Positions 1 to 12,617 are shown, numbered from the stretch's first letter. The stretch: DNA of 64,000 nt from Favolaschia claudopus (GCA_037176885.1 JAWWNJ010000016.1:1-64000); one strand, 5' to 3'. The notes: generated by a model not told the origin, from the letters alone. Numbers and translations are program-made.

Positions 1-174
1 TGCACCCTTCCTTGGGCTGTTTTGTCCTGGTGAAAGGATTACAGGACCCGCGAAATTCTCGAACGTCTCGTCGATTTCGATGTTCTTCCCTCAATCCCAG
101 GGCGCCGATACGACTCAGATATACTACCTTGGATTTCTGGGGACCTGGACGGAGGTAACTTCCTGTCTTCTTGC
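1..174 (+). CDS. Possible 3'-terminal exon of an unidentified gene (partial)
   Basis: A plus-strand frame reads through roughly positions 45-174 and ends at a TAA at 172-174. It contains REILERLVDFDVLPSIPGRR followed by YDSDILPWISGDLDGG, which looks like real protein rather than noise. The rest of the gene would lie left of the window. No family was recognised. The exon start is not determined, and an acceptor AG near position 45 is possible. The call rests only on protein-like composition. Confidence 0.3.
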
Positions 175-475
175 TAACAAGTATCGCGGTAACACGTCCA
201 TCAGCGGAAGATGAGCGCGCCGATAACCGTTTACGAAGCGCAGGCAAATCTCGCGGACCACGAGAAAATACAGGGGACGGAGATGGGTTCGAGTTCGCCG
301 CAGTTTTGACGAGCCTCACGATGAAGAATAATACTGGACAGATATTGAGTTGGACCAATTACGATTGCGTTACATACTGTACAAACGAACTAGAAATACA
401 AACGAATATCTATAACAGCGTCTTCTAGCCTCCCCGCACCGTAAAAGTGTATAAAAGAATTCTACTGCGTGACTT

Positions 476-1755
476 CTAATCCGACTCGACGTCGCCGTCT
501 TGGAAACCGTGTCGCGCCAGCTCTTCGGAGAATGGAGACTCGACGACGTCGGGTGGGAGAGGGAAGATCTGAGGCATTGCAGTGGTCCGTGACGAAATTG
601 TACAATAGCGTGTTTGTTCTATGTATCCAATTCAGTCAATTCGAAGAAACGAATGGCGAATACTAGTCGGTATGTACTCACTCATCCGGGTGCGTTACGT
701 TCCCCCAATGCGGCGCCCCTTCAATAGTCTCTAGCTTCACATCGACATTCGCCGTACGAAGAAGGTTGAGGAGCTCCTCTGCATGAATTCTCGGGTACAC
801 GAAGTCCTCGCTGCAGTGTACGAGCAGCATCGGGCAGCGGATCCGTCGAAGCATCTCAAAAGTGTAGATCGGTTGATTTAGATGGAATTGAATCGTCAAA
901 AGCTCGATGTAATGCAGATTGTCCTCTGGTCCAATTGTGTTCGGCCTTTTCGATTGAGTAGTCTCGGATACTGCTGGTCGGTTAGCGGGGAGTAACTATG
1001 CCCAAATGAAATGTACGGACGCTCTGATCAACGGTGTTTCCATGTTGCTGTATGCTAGTTGCAATGACCCATATATGGCATCCTCAGCAGCGACTTTATC
1101 GGCCGCGTTTGCATTGGGCTGGTGAGCTTGCACCCAGTAGCGAGCTATCTCATGTCGGCCTTGCATGCTTTCTGCGGGCTGTGATGGTTGTATGTATTCG
1201 GGCTCTTTTAGAAGAGAATGTAGGGTGTCATACTTACTTCATGTTGTGGAGCTGCCGACATCATGAAGACGGACAAGATTCTTTCTGGGACTGCGATGGC
1301 CAATTGCAACGCTATGGAGCCGCCCGTGGAGATGCCCGCGACATGGAAATTGAAGATTTTGAGGCGGTCCTAAACGATGTCGAGAGTCAGTCGCAAGCAA
1401 ACGCCACGAAGATTAACGCACCATGAGTCTCAGCACGTCATCCGCTACGGTTTCACTGCTATACGAATCGTCCACGTTGCTGAGGTCCATCCGTGGCCGC
1501 GTAAATCATTGAAACGAGATTGAATCTTCTCAAGTGGCGGTTGGCATATATGGCTGGAATCAAGTAAGTTGGTTATGTATGCAGAGGTCGAAGGAGTAGT
1601 AGGCGGCTGACAATGAAAGATAGCTGAGCCTGTGTAGGCTGGATGTATCAAGACGAGAGTGGGTAGGGCTTGGATGATTGCGAAGCGGAGGGCTGGGACG
1701 GTGTGGCGATGGTGTAGAAGAATGTTTCTGAGGTCTCAAGATCGACATGGGGCAT
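476..1755 (-). pseudogene. Alpha/beta-hydrolase fold protein, frameshifted as read
   Basis: The minus strand reads as a spliced alpha/beta-hydrolase. The start is MPHVDLETSETFFYTIATPS at 1755. A LPTLVLIHPAYTGSAIF segment around 1680-1620 corresponds to the oxyanion-loop strand, and DLRGHGWTS follows near 1500. The nucleophile elbow GISTGG (G-x-S-x-G) lies near 1330. Near 840-700 comes RIRCPMLLVHCSEDFVYPR with the later APHWGNVTHPDE, the usual acid and histidine region. Short GT-AG introns fit near 1617-1561 and 1420-1370. At least two single-base shifts (about 1690 and 1490) break the frame, with no clear nonsense mutation in the correct frame. The gene is either recently decayed or damaged by consensus errors. 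The substrate cannot be inferred. The last exon probably ends at 476. Confidence 0.6.
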
Positions 1756-2811
1756 GGAGATGGAGATGGGTGCGAGCAAGAGTAGCGTACAGATAGGCGC
1801 CGTGCCCATTGTCGATGGTGGAGTTGCGCTAACTACGGGCCATTGTGAGGTTGCCCGCACGCTGCGGACTTGTCGATAGATATTTGCGGTAGTCCACCGT
1901 TATGAAAACTGGGCGAGGATCGCGGAATCAACAGATAACAGCTCTATGCCCAATGAAATAGTGAGCGCTCCGACGGTCGTGTGTCGCGGCACAGGAGCAT
2001 ATTCTTGCGTCCGATGAGCTACATATGCATTTTCAAGTTGTGCCATCTGTGGAAAAATCGACGAGACCTCGACCAAAGCTGCAAGCAGGGGATGAATCGT
2101 AGACGCGGGCATCATTAGCGCCGCTCGAGTTCACGCTTGAAGGGTGGGTGTTTTGAGTGCGGTCATTGAATGGTGGGTTAAGTATAGGTTGCTCAAGGCA
2201 GAGAACGTCTCGATGTTTGAAAGCGCATTGCATTGAACAATTCGAGAAAAGCACATTCGAGAAAAAACATATTGAGAAAAGCACATTGGGAATGGCAATA
2301 CCAAGATCTTCCAACGATCCGTTTTGTAACCCCGCAACGTCTGGCGGTTGAGAACCAACTAGAGGATCGGTGAGGATTTGATTCGATTGCCAGACGCGAG
2401 TGGTGGACAAGTTGTGCAGAAAATGGGTGAGCGAGTTCGATTACTTGAGTGGTTGTGAGCTGAGGCTATGCGAGCTTGCGAGCGGGCCTCAGTGGGAGTT
2501 AAGTCCCACGTTTTACGTGATCATTCGGCTTTACTTCTACTTACACTAGTATAGTGCTCTCGTCGTGTATTGTACCTGGTCCTACCAGAACTCCTCGCGT
2601 TCTACCACCCAAAATTTTGTGCCCCACCCCATCCCTGCTCTCTCGCGCTTGGGTAACGGTTGCTTTCAATTTAAATTTTGGCGTCCTTCCTCTTTGTCAC
2701 GTGACCGCGGTAAATTACAATATTAATTTACCACCGACTTTTGTTCCGCAATCCTAGTCCTCTTCCAGCCTCTTTCACACCTTTCATCTCTTATCCTTCC
2801 CGTTGCCCACC
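1756..2811. other. Intergenic region between divergent hydrolase and CAND1 genes
   Basis: No supported gene is visible. The segment should hold the promoters of the minus-strand hydrolase and plus-strand CAND1. At about 2239-2286 there is an imperfect triple repeat of a 15-16-bp unit resembling ATTCGAGAAAAGCAC. Confidence 0.5.
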
Positions 2812-5800
2812 ATGACAAAGGCATATCTAATGACCAGTCTTGTCGAGAAGGTCAGTCAACTTCCTCACTCCCTCTTTCATTTCTGACTCGTTATGTGCCC
2901 CAATAGATGCAGTCTCCCGACCAGGACTTTCGTTACATTCGACGCGCCTTTCATTCCCTCCACTCGATAGATGATCCATTCTCAGATTTATGGGCCTCAA
3001 TGATTTAATGAACGAGATCAAGCAGGATCAGACCTGCTTTGTGGGCGACGAAGCTGTAGAAAACAAAGTCTTGATGCAAGTCTTGGCCCTTGTCGAGGAC
3101 AAGATTTCAGAAGTGAAGAACCAAGCAGTCAAATGGTGCGTTTTAGCTTCCTCGTTGTTCTGCGTGTTCAAACAGCACTAGCCTCGGCCAATTGATCAAG
3201 ATTATCCGCCAACCGCAGATGGAAACTGTCGTAGATAAACTCATCGATTTCTCGGGCGGCCAGGACGAGGAATTGCGTGACATTTCCTGGCCTTGGTGAG
3301 TTTTTATGTTCTCGTATATTCTGTTGACTCCAGCTCTACTTAGCTCTCAAGACAATCACGGCTGAACTTCCACGCGATGGCAAGATTGCTGCAACTGCTT
3401 GTTCCAAATTGACCCCGAAATTGCTGGGTCAGATTTCCAACGTGAGCTTCCCCTCTCTATAACGCGCCCCTTACTAACTTCCTCCAGCCAACAACACCTC
3501 CAGAAGCTCTAGTTGAAACTCTCGCCATCCTTACCATCCTCATCTCACGCTTCCCAGCCATCTCTCCAGCGCCACTCTGTCTCCCCAACCACTGACTGTG
3601 CTTGCACCACTATTGGTTCACCCCCGCCCCGTCGTTCGTAAACGCGCTATCGTTACGCTCGCGCAGTTTGTTCCTATATCTCAAGGCTACCTGTTTACCG
3701 ACCTGCTTGCGACCCACGTCTTCCCTTTCCTCGCACCCAATGCCAATCTCGAGAAGCAGCGCACTACTGTACATCTTATCGCTGCTGTGGCGCGAACGGC
3801 ACCCACCCAGATCGCACCCGTCCTTGCAGAGATTGTTCCGGGTGTGCTCAAGGCCGTGGCAGCGCGACGACGACGAACTCCGAGAGGGCGGCTTGCAGGT
3901 AAGGTCATTTAGATTTTTTTGCGGGTGTTGTGCTGATGACGAGTTTAGGCGCTTGAGGCGTTGCTGTTGCGTTGCCCGACGGAGATTACGCCGTATGTCG
4001 CGCCCATCACACAGACAGGCATTCAATACATCAAGTATGATCCTGTATGCCTACAATTATATGCTGTTTTTTGCCATCCTTCTCACTCCTTTTCCTCCAG
4101 AACTACGCAGGCGACGATGAAGACGAGGAAATGGCAGACGCAGACGACGATGACGACGAGGCTGAGTTGGACGAGTAAGATCTTCAATTCATTTTCTGTT
4201 CCCTGCAACATTCCTGAATCTTTGAAGGTATTCCGATGACGAAGACACGTCTTACAAAATCCGTCGCTCGGCAACAAAACTACTCGCGGCCATCGTGGGC
4301 ACGCGCCCCGATCTGCTTTCCTCGATCTACAAAGACGTTTCGCCGGTTCTGATTTCGCGCTTTGGCGACCGCGAGGAAACTGTGAGGCTGGAGGTTTGGG
4401 CTACGTACGTCGTGCTGCTTAATCAGACTGCGCTCTATGCCAGCCAGCCGCAGACCAAAGCTCCAGAAGACTCTTCGCTGAAGCGGAAACGCGATCCGGA
4501 AACTATGGACGTTGAGGAGGGACGTACAGCTTGCTCAAGGGCGGCAGGTCCCTTCCCTTTCCAAGGCTCTGCTCAACCAGCTCAAGTCGGCGAAGACCCC
4601 GCCTGCGACTCTGCAGGCTGGGTTTGCGCTGCTTCATACGCTGCTTGATGTGCTTCCTGGGTCCCTGGCGAGCCAGGTGGCTTCGATTGCGGCGACTTCG
4701 AAGTCCATCCTTGCGCAACCCGCCAAGCACTTCGACCCTCGACACTCCATTTGGCGTGTTTGTCCTTCCTCGTCCTTTTCTTTGCAACACATTCTCCCCC
4801 GACTTTCACGCCATCCCTTCCCAACCTTACCCCGGCCCTCCTTCGCAGCCTCGGTGAACGTCCACCCCTCGTGTCGCCTCTGAGACTTTCCGCGTTTTCT
4901 CGGCCCTCCTGAACGCGTTGAAACCCGGTTAAGGCTGGGGGAGAGTGGGCGGAGGCGGTGTATGAGCAGGCTGTTGCGCGGCTCACCGCGCACGATACGG
5001 ACGCTGAGGTGCGGGCTTGTGCTGAGGCATGTGTTGGCGACTTGTGGGTGTGCGCGACGGATGTCGTAAGGAGTCGGGATCGTCGGGAATGGGAAGCTAT
5101 TTGTCGTGCGGGTGCGAAGACGGAGGGGGCGGTCAAGGTTGTTACGCCGGGTTGCGAGGGAGGTGCCTGGGGCGCTGGGAGATCAGTGGGTTAATGGATG
5201 CGTTGAGTGGGCGATGGGGTTGCTGAAGCGTGGAGGGCGAGGTGGTAAGATGGAGGTTTTCCAGGGGCTTGACGTTTTGTTGCGCAGGTCAGTGTGGGCT
5301 TGCATTTTCCCATGTATCTGTCCGCTGATGGTTTCTCATCTAGTTATACGGAGGGTGTTCCGGCAGCTCTGCCACCGGCTCTTGTGCCTCAGATCAAGCC
5401 CTACCTCTCGACTAGCGACATCCCTCTTTTGTCTCAGGGGCTTTCCCTGTTGGCCCTTTTGTTGGAGTTGGCGCCGACGACGACGTTCCCGGAGATAGAG
5501 AGCGACCTTCTCCCCTGACGTTTATCGCATTGCGCACTCGCCGTTGGTCTCTGGCGCTGCGCTGGACTCGCTCCTGAGCTTCTGCGCTGCGCTTGTGAGC
5601 GCGGACAATCAGATCGCGACGCATTTGGTGCCCAACCTTGTGATTGCTGTCGAGAAAGCGCCCAAGGCGGATGCGAGCCCGAGTAATGTAGCGAAAGCGG
5701 TGGCGCAGATTGTGAAGAGCCAGCAGGCTATCGCTGCGGGTACGATTGCGCAGTATGCTAAGAATATAAAGGTCGCGTCGCGTTTGTCTGGTTCTTGGTG

Positions 5801-7286
5801 TCTTTTGACTGATGCGTGTGTCCGTAGAAAACTTCCAAGGCGAAGACTCAAACTGTTGTGCTCAGTCTGCTCATCCTCGGAGAGCTGGGACGGTTCATGT
5901 ATGTGTGCTGATGTGACTATCCGCTAGGCCTTGGTTGTTCAACATATTTCGACAGTGATATGTCTAATCAGCAAGACATATTCCGGGATGCGATTGAGCA
6001 TTTTGCGGGAGAGCAAGAAGAAATACGTGCGGCTGCTTCGTTCGCGGCTGGGAACATCGCTATTGGGAATCTGCCGCAGTTCTTGCCTGCTATTGTTAAG
6101 ATTGTCAAGAGCGATCCGAAGAAGCGGCTGTTGTCGTTACATGCACTGAAAGAGGCTTGTGTTTTTCTTCTTGTGTCTGTTCATCAGGAGTCTGAGTTTT
6201 GGTATTGGTTTAGGTTGTGACGCATTGCTCTCAAGGACAGTTGGAGGGCGTTGCTGATCTGCTTTGGGTGCCGTTGTTTGAGAATTCTGAAAACTCTGAA
6301 GAGACCACGCGCAATGTGGCCGCCGCCTGTCTTGGGAAATTGGCTACGACTCATCCCTCGAGATATCTTCCGCAGCTACATGTAAGTGACTCTTCGGTTT
6401 CGTTTCATGTTCCTTCTCTCTGTCTTGTAGGCTCGTGTTCAAGACCCCAGTGCTGATGCTCGCGCCACGGTTGTGTCTGCAATCCGATACACTTTCGCTG
6501 AGACATCGTCCTCGTACGATGAGTTGCTCGCGCCGCTTCTTGTGGACTTCTTGTCTCTCATGCTTGATGAAGATCTGGTATCTTGGATAATTAGTTACCT
6601 TAACGAGCTCACTCTGACTTCTTACTACAGACTGTTCGACGACTGGCGCTGTCTGCCTTGAATTCGGCCGGCGCGCACGAAGCCTCATCTAATCCGCGAA
6701 CATCTACCCGCTCTCCTGCCTAGCTTGTACAGGGAAACGATCATCAACCCCGACCTCATCCGTACTGTGCAGATGGGCCGTGGACGCACAAGGTCGACGA
6801 CGGTTTGGATGCTCGAAAAACGGCTTACGAGACTATGTACACTCTGGTGCGAACATGGTGGTCTGATATCGTTGCGAGGCTAACATGGTATAACAGCTTG
6901 ACACTTGTCTGGCGAAGCTCGAGCTGCCCACGTTCCTTGGACGTGTGCTCCCCGGCTAGCAGACGATTCAGACGAGATCAAGGTCATTTCGCATATGATG
7001 CTCTTCAGGTTATCCCAGGTGGCTCCCGCTGCTGTCTCGCAGAAGCTGGACGAGGCAACGCCCGAATTGGAGAAGGACGATGAAAGGAGCGACGGTGACG
7101 AAAGACACCGTGAAGCAAGATTTGGAGCGTGCGGCGGAGCTACAGCGTAGTGCTCTCCGTGCAGTAGCTGCCCTCAGCAAGATTGCTGGTAATGGCGCTT
7201 CGCCCAGATTCGACGCATTTGTGGAGGAGCTGAAGAAGAACCCGCAGTGGGGGAGTGAATTTAAAGAATTAGCCGCACAAGCTTAA
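2812..7286 (+). CDS. CAND1: CAND1 (cullin-associated NEDD8-dissociated protein), many apparent frameshifts
   Basis: CAND1 is a HEAT-repeat protein that binds unneddylated cullin-RBX1 and exchanges F-box/substrate-receptor modules on SCF ligases. Seen here: start MTKAYLMTSLVEK at 2812, then SPDQDF, LNDLMNEIKQDQTCF, LVHPRPVVRKRAIVTLAQF, an acidic stretch (GDDEDEEMADADDDDDEAE, about 4100-4180) followed by YKIRRSATKLLAAIVGTRPD, and a C-terminal TATA-binding-protein-interaction region ending EFKELAAQA at 7286. These match CAND1 along its full length. About ten short introns are present, including one that appears to start with GC near 6155. About 13 single-base frame changes are needed (near 3290, 3565, 3862, 4520, 4735, 4870, 4930, 5150, 5515, 6680, 6775, 6965 and 7085). 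No nonsense codons appear in the corrected frames. This pattern fits sequence error better than decay, but a pseudogene cannot be excluded. Confidence 0.85.
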
Positions 7287-7713
7287 TGTACAAACAATCC
7301 TTGTTTTCAATTGCTTTCTACAGTATCAACAAATATCATACGCATTCAACATTCCTCTTCGAACTACCTCTAGCACAAGTCGTCGCTGTGTGTCTGTGGG
7401 GTTCTTCAGTGCGCGTGAAGCCATCTGATTCCACGATCCCGTGCCGTGCAAATAATGCACAAACAAACGGTTGGCGCTCTTTGCGCCTTTTTCTCGTGCC
7501 ACTTCCTCCCCCATTCCTCACCATATAACGCCTCCGTTACGACCGCCACGAATCATGCAAAGCCCAGGGTCCAAGAGCCAGTTCCAACAGACGTCCGCCG
7601 AAAGCTTTGAGGCCAGCTTAATGGCCGGGGGATATGGCGTTTATGTACGCAGCCGACCACTTGTTCCTATGCTTCAACTCTCTCACTACGTTGGCTGCAC
7701 AGAAAACTACTGA
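7287..7713. other. Intergenic spacer
   Basis: No gene is supported here. It would contain the CAND1 3' end and the promoter of the next plus-strand gene. Confidence 0.4.
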
Positions 7714-8379
7714 ATGGGTTCGTCACCGCAATTCTCTGGTGATTTCCCCACTCCGCCACCACGACCCCCCAAAACCCACAATCGTCCAACCCATTGAACT
7801 CCCACCCCCTTTGACGGAGAAACAGAAGCGGAAGAAACGGCGGGTAGACAAGTTTCGAAACGGCGGGTTTGGTCCTCCGCAGCGGTTGTTCGCGGGCTAT
7901 TTGAACGGGTTCGGCAGGGTGATATTAGACGAGAGTCCCCTCAACGGCAGTTACGTCGATGCAGCGGTGGGGGGCCGCGAGGCGTGCTATGGGTGAGAAG
8001 GGGCGCAAGAAGGCAACGACGGAGTTGGCAGCAAAGGAGCGGGAGAAGAAAGATCGGGAACTGACTTTGGACGACGTGCCGACGCATCCCAATTGGCCGG
8101 ATGACGATTTTCCATGGCGGTTGCAGGAGGAGCGGAGAGTGCAGCTTCAGAAGCAGGATCGAGAACTGAGAATGCGCTATATTGAGGAATTTTTCGCTGG
8201 GGACACAGACGACGAAGAACTGGAGGATGCCGTGGAGAGATCATATATGGAACGAGAGCCTGTAGCCCCGTGGTTCATGATTCACCATTTTTCCGCATTC
8301 TGGGAACACCGAAAGTGGGCAATTGTTTGCACCAATCTGTGTGCGCGTGCTTGCAGTCGCTGTCTCGACTTTCGGATTC
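7714..8379 (+). CDS. Hypothetical basic/acidic protein, frameshifted
   Basis: A plus-strand start at 7714 gives MGSSPQFSGDFPTPPPRPPK. After an apparent shift in a C6A4 run (about 7765) the protein continues PTIVQPIELPPPLTEKQKRK, then KKRRVDKFRNGGFGPPQRLF and GYLNGFGRVILDESPLNGSY. After a second shift near 7960 comes a charged helical segment, KKATTELAAKEREKKDRE to HPNWPDDDFPWRLQEERRV, ending in an acidic stretch GDTDDEELEDAVERS near 8240. The composition is protein-like and fits a small nuclear or ribosomal-type basic protein, but no family was recognised. The 3' end is uncertain because a repeat element may begin at about 8380. Confidence 0.45.
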
Positions 8380-9531
8380 TGGTACACCACCGTTTGTTCC
8401 GGACCTCGGAGGACGTTTTGACAGATGCTGTTAGCTGACATCTCCGAAACATTCCTGGAGACCGAAACATCGATTCCCAGACAATCCGTCGGCGATGATG
8501 TCCTGGGGACATTCTGCGCTGAAGCTCTCCAGGACATTAGAGCCAGTTTGCTGACGGCGCTTGCCATAAATAATATTTGAATTGCTTCTTAAATTCGATC
8601 AAAATACAAATAAAAAAATGGTATTGCAAGCAACAAAAGTATACATTGAGTGGCTACACAAATGATTCTAGGAGGGAGAGGAGAAGAGGAGGGGAGAGGA
8701 AGTAAATGATAATTTTCCGGAAGATGGAGAGAAAGAGAGGTGGGGAGAGGGCCGAAGCGTGTTGATGAGAGAGAGCTTGGGGAGGACGACGGCAAGGACT
8801 TTGATGAAGGTTTGCATGGGTTACACTCTTGAGAAGTTTTCAGCTTGCGGCCTTGGACTCTTGCGACCGTTGTCTTGCAGTCTCAGCCTTGCACAGTGAG
8901 GTTCTTGGATCTTGCGGACTTGCGACTCTTGCCTGAGGTGGAGAGATCTTCGTGCCACAACGGACTTGAAGAGGCTTGAAGATTGAAGCTTGAAGGGATG
9001 TTGAGGAGAGATGACAGTGTCAGAGGCTTCGAGCTTCCTTCTGGGGTGTCGTGAAAGACGAGGAGTTTGGAGGGGGGATGAGGGAAGAAGACAAGAGAGT
9101 GACGTGGCAGCGGAGACCGTAATGACAAACATCACCATTGAATGATGCCACGTCATGATGCGATGTGGGGGACTTCATCGTTTTCTCGAGTTCGACGCCA
9201 AATCCAGCAGCAAAAGGTTGCGTCCGCTCGAGGAACTTCATGAACTTCCTTGGAATACATTGTGCATTCAATACTAAGTCACAAGGAGTTTATTGGGGGA
9301 TATAGCTACTCCAAATACAGTACTTGTTGAATCAGACGAGCTTAAGATTCCAGTATATATCTTAAGATTTGAACAACCTTCTAGGATGTCCTTCAACCAT
9401 CCACAGGACTGTCCCAACCACGCTTCTGAGGACATTTCGAAATTGAGAGCTGTTGGAGCTCGCAAATCATGGTTCCGAGGACATCACACCTCGGACATTA
9501 TTTTGACATTTGAATAAAATGGTGGTGTACC
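8380..9531. mobile_element. Possible short non-autonomous element with 11-bp terminal inverted repeats
   Basis: GGTACACCACC at 8381-8391 is repeated inverted at 9521-9531. Inside both ends are scattered copies of a GGACAT/GTCCTCGG-like motif (for example CTCGGAGGACG near 8407, GATGTCCTGGGGACATT near 8495, GAGGACATTT near 9430 and CTCGGACATT near 9490). No transposase frame is seen, and the middle (about 8650-9150) is purine-rich low complexity. No target-site duplication is evident, so the call is tentative. Confidence 0.3.
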
Positions 9532-11390
9532 GGTCTAGGTTCCAGGTCTTTGAACGCGCGTTACTCTCAAAATCACGACCAGATCAGGGATCAGTGACCA
9601 AAAATGTCACTCACTGTGCTGCCGTAGGCTGCCGTTGCGGTAAGCTGAGTCTAAGCTACCGATTGGCTACCGACCCATCACAGCTGGGTTTCGGCAAGCA
9701 GTGACTGGACACGTCTTGCTTTCTTCCACCACGGGCATCGTCGACTCATCGCCAACCAGCAGCCCTGCTTAGCCACAATCACTGTAATCATGCGTTCCAA
9801 CACGCTTTTTGGGGAATTGGGCTGGGATGCCAATTGGGTGAGAAAAATTCAGCTCAAAGACAAATGGCACTGCACATAAATTGTGCAGGCATCGTTTTGA
9901 ATCGGAGCATATCAAAGTCACTTCAACTGTAATCAAATTGTCTCTGAATCATTGCAGCCTAGATTTCATTTGTATGAAGGATTCAGGATGGACTACAACT
10001 GTGATACTATCACTCCCCCTTTGCTCCAATAGCACGTACTAGTGGTCATGTTGTATTTCACGAAACATTTTGGAGACAATAACTGAAAGCGGTGAAACAC
10101 TGACTATAGGGCAACTATGGAAAACACCCAAGAAATGAAAGGAATTAAATCCCAAATCAAATCCTAAATATAATCCTAACCACTATGAGATCGACGTGCG
10201 AGGTTCGGGGTTCCAGTCCCAGTATAGACTGTGGCAATCCAACTATCCTAATACTCAAAATATACTAAACTTAAGCTTTCGCGATTGCTGACTTTGTACA
10301 GAGAATGTCTATAAGAGTCCTATGTTGACACAGGAAGTGTGGGTTTCAACAAAGGTTTGAGATGTAACTCTTCTCAAGAGGTTTAGGTGTTTTAGATGCT
10401 CGTAAAGCCGCCGATATATCACTCGCGAAAGATGTCTTATAACTGTTTCACAGCGTCCGTATGCCAAAAGTTCTTATAATTCCACGCATAAGTTCCCAAA
10501 ATTCCAATATTCACGCGTACAATTCAAGCGATGATCCAACAGACAATATATATCGACGAAACAAACCAAAGAAAACAAATAAGCTTCTGGAGTTTATCTC
10601 GAATGGAGTCCAACGTCTAGTTGTTCACGAAGCCAATACTGGCTTGACGCTCACAAACGAGAGGAGGGAATCCACTGGAGTACCAGTACAGGAAACGATG
10701 CCTTTTATACCTTCCACTAATAAATAATAAGAGACCGAACAATTGACAAACAGGTATATGGTGAGAGAAACATAGGGCCCGCCATGCCCTCTCGCCCTAT
10801 CCTTGGTTGCCAGAACAGGAAATGGATCAAAAGTGCATTGAATCCTACTCCCTTATCCCAATCATTATGTTATGACAGTGGCCCGCTGCGGCCCAATCAA
10901 TATTGCCCAAGTTGGCACTAATGGCCTTGTATCATTGTCCCCTCCTCGGACCGTGCTCCTTGATCGTAATACAGCGGCAGCCACCTCGGCATGACGTGTA
11001 GTTCCTTGTAGGAATATTCTACTTCCGCAAATCTCTCGCAATTGATTTATAGAATTATTCGTGAAAGCCTCTTGCCTCCAGGAAACACTCCTTCTGGCCT
11101 TTCAGCAGTTCTTATAAGTTCCAAGTAATATCCCACTCATTCTGCCTTTGGTCGGAACACAGGGCGACTCCCAATCCTGTTCCGATGGTTAGAGACCTTT
11201 CGTGATAGGTCTGTTCTGGAATATTATAACTTCCACGCTATACCAGCGCAGTCGTAGACAGTGCCAGACCTCCCACTTAGTGTATAATCCTTTAACTGGC
11301 CGCTCAGGCAAACACCAGTCCCTCATACGAGCGTATCCCCTTGGTATTTAATGTATTACTCTTTTAATACAATAGCACTTGAACTGAAAA
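9532..11390. other. Gene-poor repeat-derived sequence
   Basis: No convincing coding region was found. The segment lies directly upstream of an old gag fragment and may hold the decayed LTR and leader of that element, but no LTR boundary could be defined. A tRNA-like stretch near 10,170-10,235 was examined and rejected. Confidence 0.35.
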
Positions 11391-12617
11391 TGAATAAATT
11401 CAGCCCTGGCCCAATACCGGGTCTATCATCGCGTCTCTCTCCGCCCCTCGCCAATACTTCTCGTCTCTCTCCCATGCTGCCTAGTCTCTCTAGACATTCT
11501 CCTCCAGGGTTCAATGTACCTCTCCGTTCTCCTTCAGGAGCGGTTCCCCCGAGCTACTGCACAGTCGCCTCCTCTGTACGTGGCTCCGCATTCGAGAAGG
11601 ATATCCCCAAGTCCGGGAGTCCGTACCAGCACTCCTCGGCCTCAGCCTAGAAACGTCTCTCTGGCAACCGTACCATTGCCCGCTTCTGGATCGTCCCGAA
11701 CCGCGTCAACCAACTCTCCTCAAGCTCCTGCACCAAACCTCTTCTCTCAAGCTCCTGCACCAAACCTTTCCTCTCAACCACCGACTCTCGCGAGTCACCC
11801 TTCCTCCAATATTCCTCCAACCCAATCAGCCAACATCCCCTTTACCTCTCAGGCAGCCGGTCAAACCTTACAGCGCTGGACCGTCCAACGCTGGAAATAA
11901 AGGAAAAGGTTCCGGATTCGGAGGATTTGGAGGTGGACATGGAGGTGGCGGCGGTGGATTTGGGGGGCCAGGGGGAAGTGGATGGGGAGGAGGCGGATTT
12001 GGTACGCCAGGACCTTCAGGTCCTCCAGGGTCTGGACCACCGGGGCCCCCAGGACCGCCAGGGGGTCAAGGAGCTCCAGGAGGTCAAGCACCGCCAGGAG
12101 CACCAGGCCTGCCAGGGACTGCCAGGGCCTCCCGGTCCTCCCGGACCGCCAGGACCACCAGGAGGTGGAGGCGACGCACCAGATCCAAATAGACCACCTG
12201 CTCCCTATGAACGGCTATCCCTACAATAGATGTAAAATTAAAGCAAGCGGACTTGCCTAACTGGGATGGAGATCACGATACGGCGGTCAAATACTTCTGG
12301 GATATCTCTCAGAAGGCGGCCTTGCAAGGCGATCTGCCGCTAGCACTAGGATATTGGCTGGGGAGTAGATTAGTCGAAGGTTCTACAGTTCAACTCTGGT
12401 TCGCAACTTTGCCCGAAACTCACCAAGCTCACATGCGTTCGCACTGGGTTCGCTACGTCCAAGGGATCAAAGACTGGTTTTTAGGAAGCACCTGGCAACG
12501 AGCAATGAATCGTCAGTATGAGCTACAGAAATTTCGTCAAAAGGGACATGAAAACGAATCTCCTACCATGTTTGTGGGAAGGCGTATCATGTACACACGT
12601 ATTTTGGTACATGCCGA
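11391..12617 (+). pseudogene. Truncated gag of an older Ty3/Gypsy-type retrotransposon with collagen-like region
   Basis: The start MNKFSPGPIPGLSSRLSPP at 11391 opens a Ser/Pro-rich N-terminal part. Glycine-rich (about 11,905-12,000) and then collagen-like Gly-Pro-Pro repeats (about 12,003-12,170) follow. After these comes a conserved gag domain: LPNWDGDHDTAVKYFWDIS, LALGYWLGSRLVEG, THQAHMRSHWVRYVQGIKDW and FVGRRIMYTRILVHAD. This arrangement is typical of agaricomycete LTR-element Gag proteins. Four or so frameshifts (about 11,560, 11,880, 12,130 and 12,235) interrupt it. The frame is cut at 12,617, exactly where the large LTR element starts. Its continuation is not found on the far side of that element. 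Confidence 0.75.

Noticed and set aside
1034..1426. 130-residue plus-strand ORF
   Set aside because: It lies opposite the alpha/beta-hydrolase exons that carry the G-x-S-x-G elbow, so it is a shadow.
10165..10240. tRNA-like stretch (CTAACCACTATGAGATC followed by GGGTTCCAGTCCC)
   Set aside because: The A-box-like part fits only the minus strand and the B-box-like part only the plus strand, and no cloverleaf forms. At most a tRNA-derived repeat relic.
12003..12170. Collagen gene fragment from contamination
   Set aside because: The Gly-Pro-Pro triplets run directly into a typical fungal gag domain, so they belong to the retroelement.
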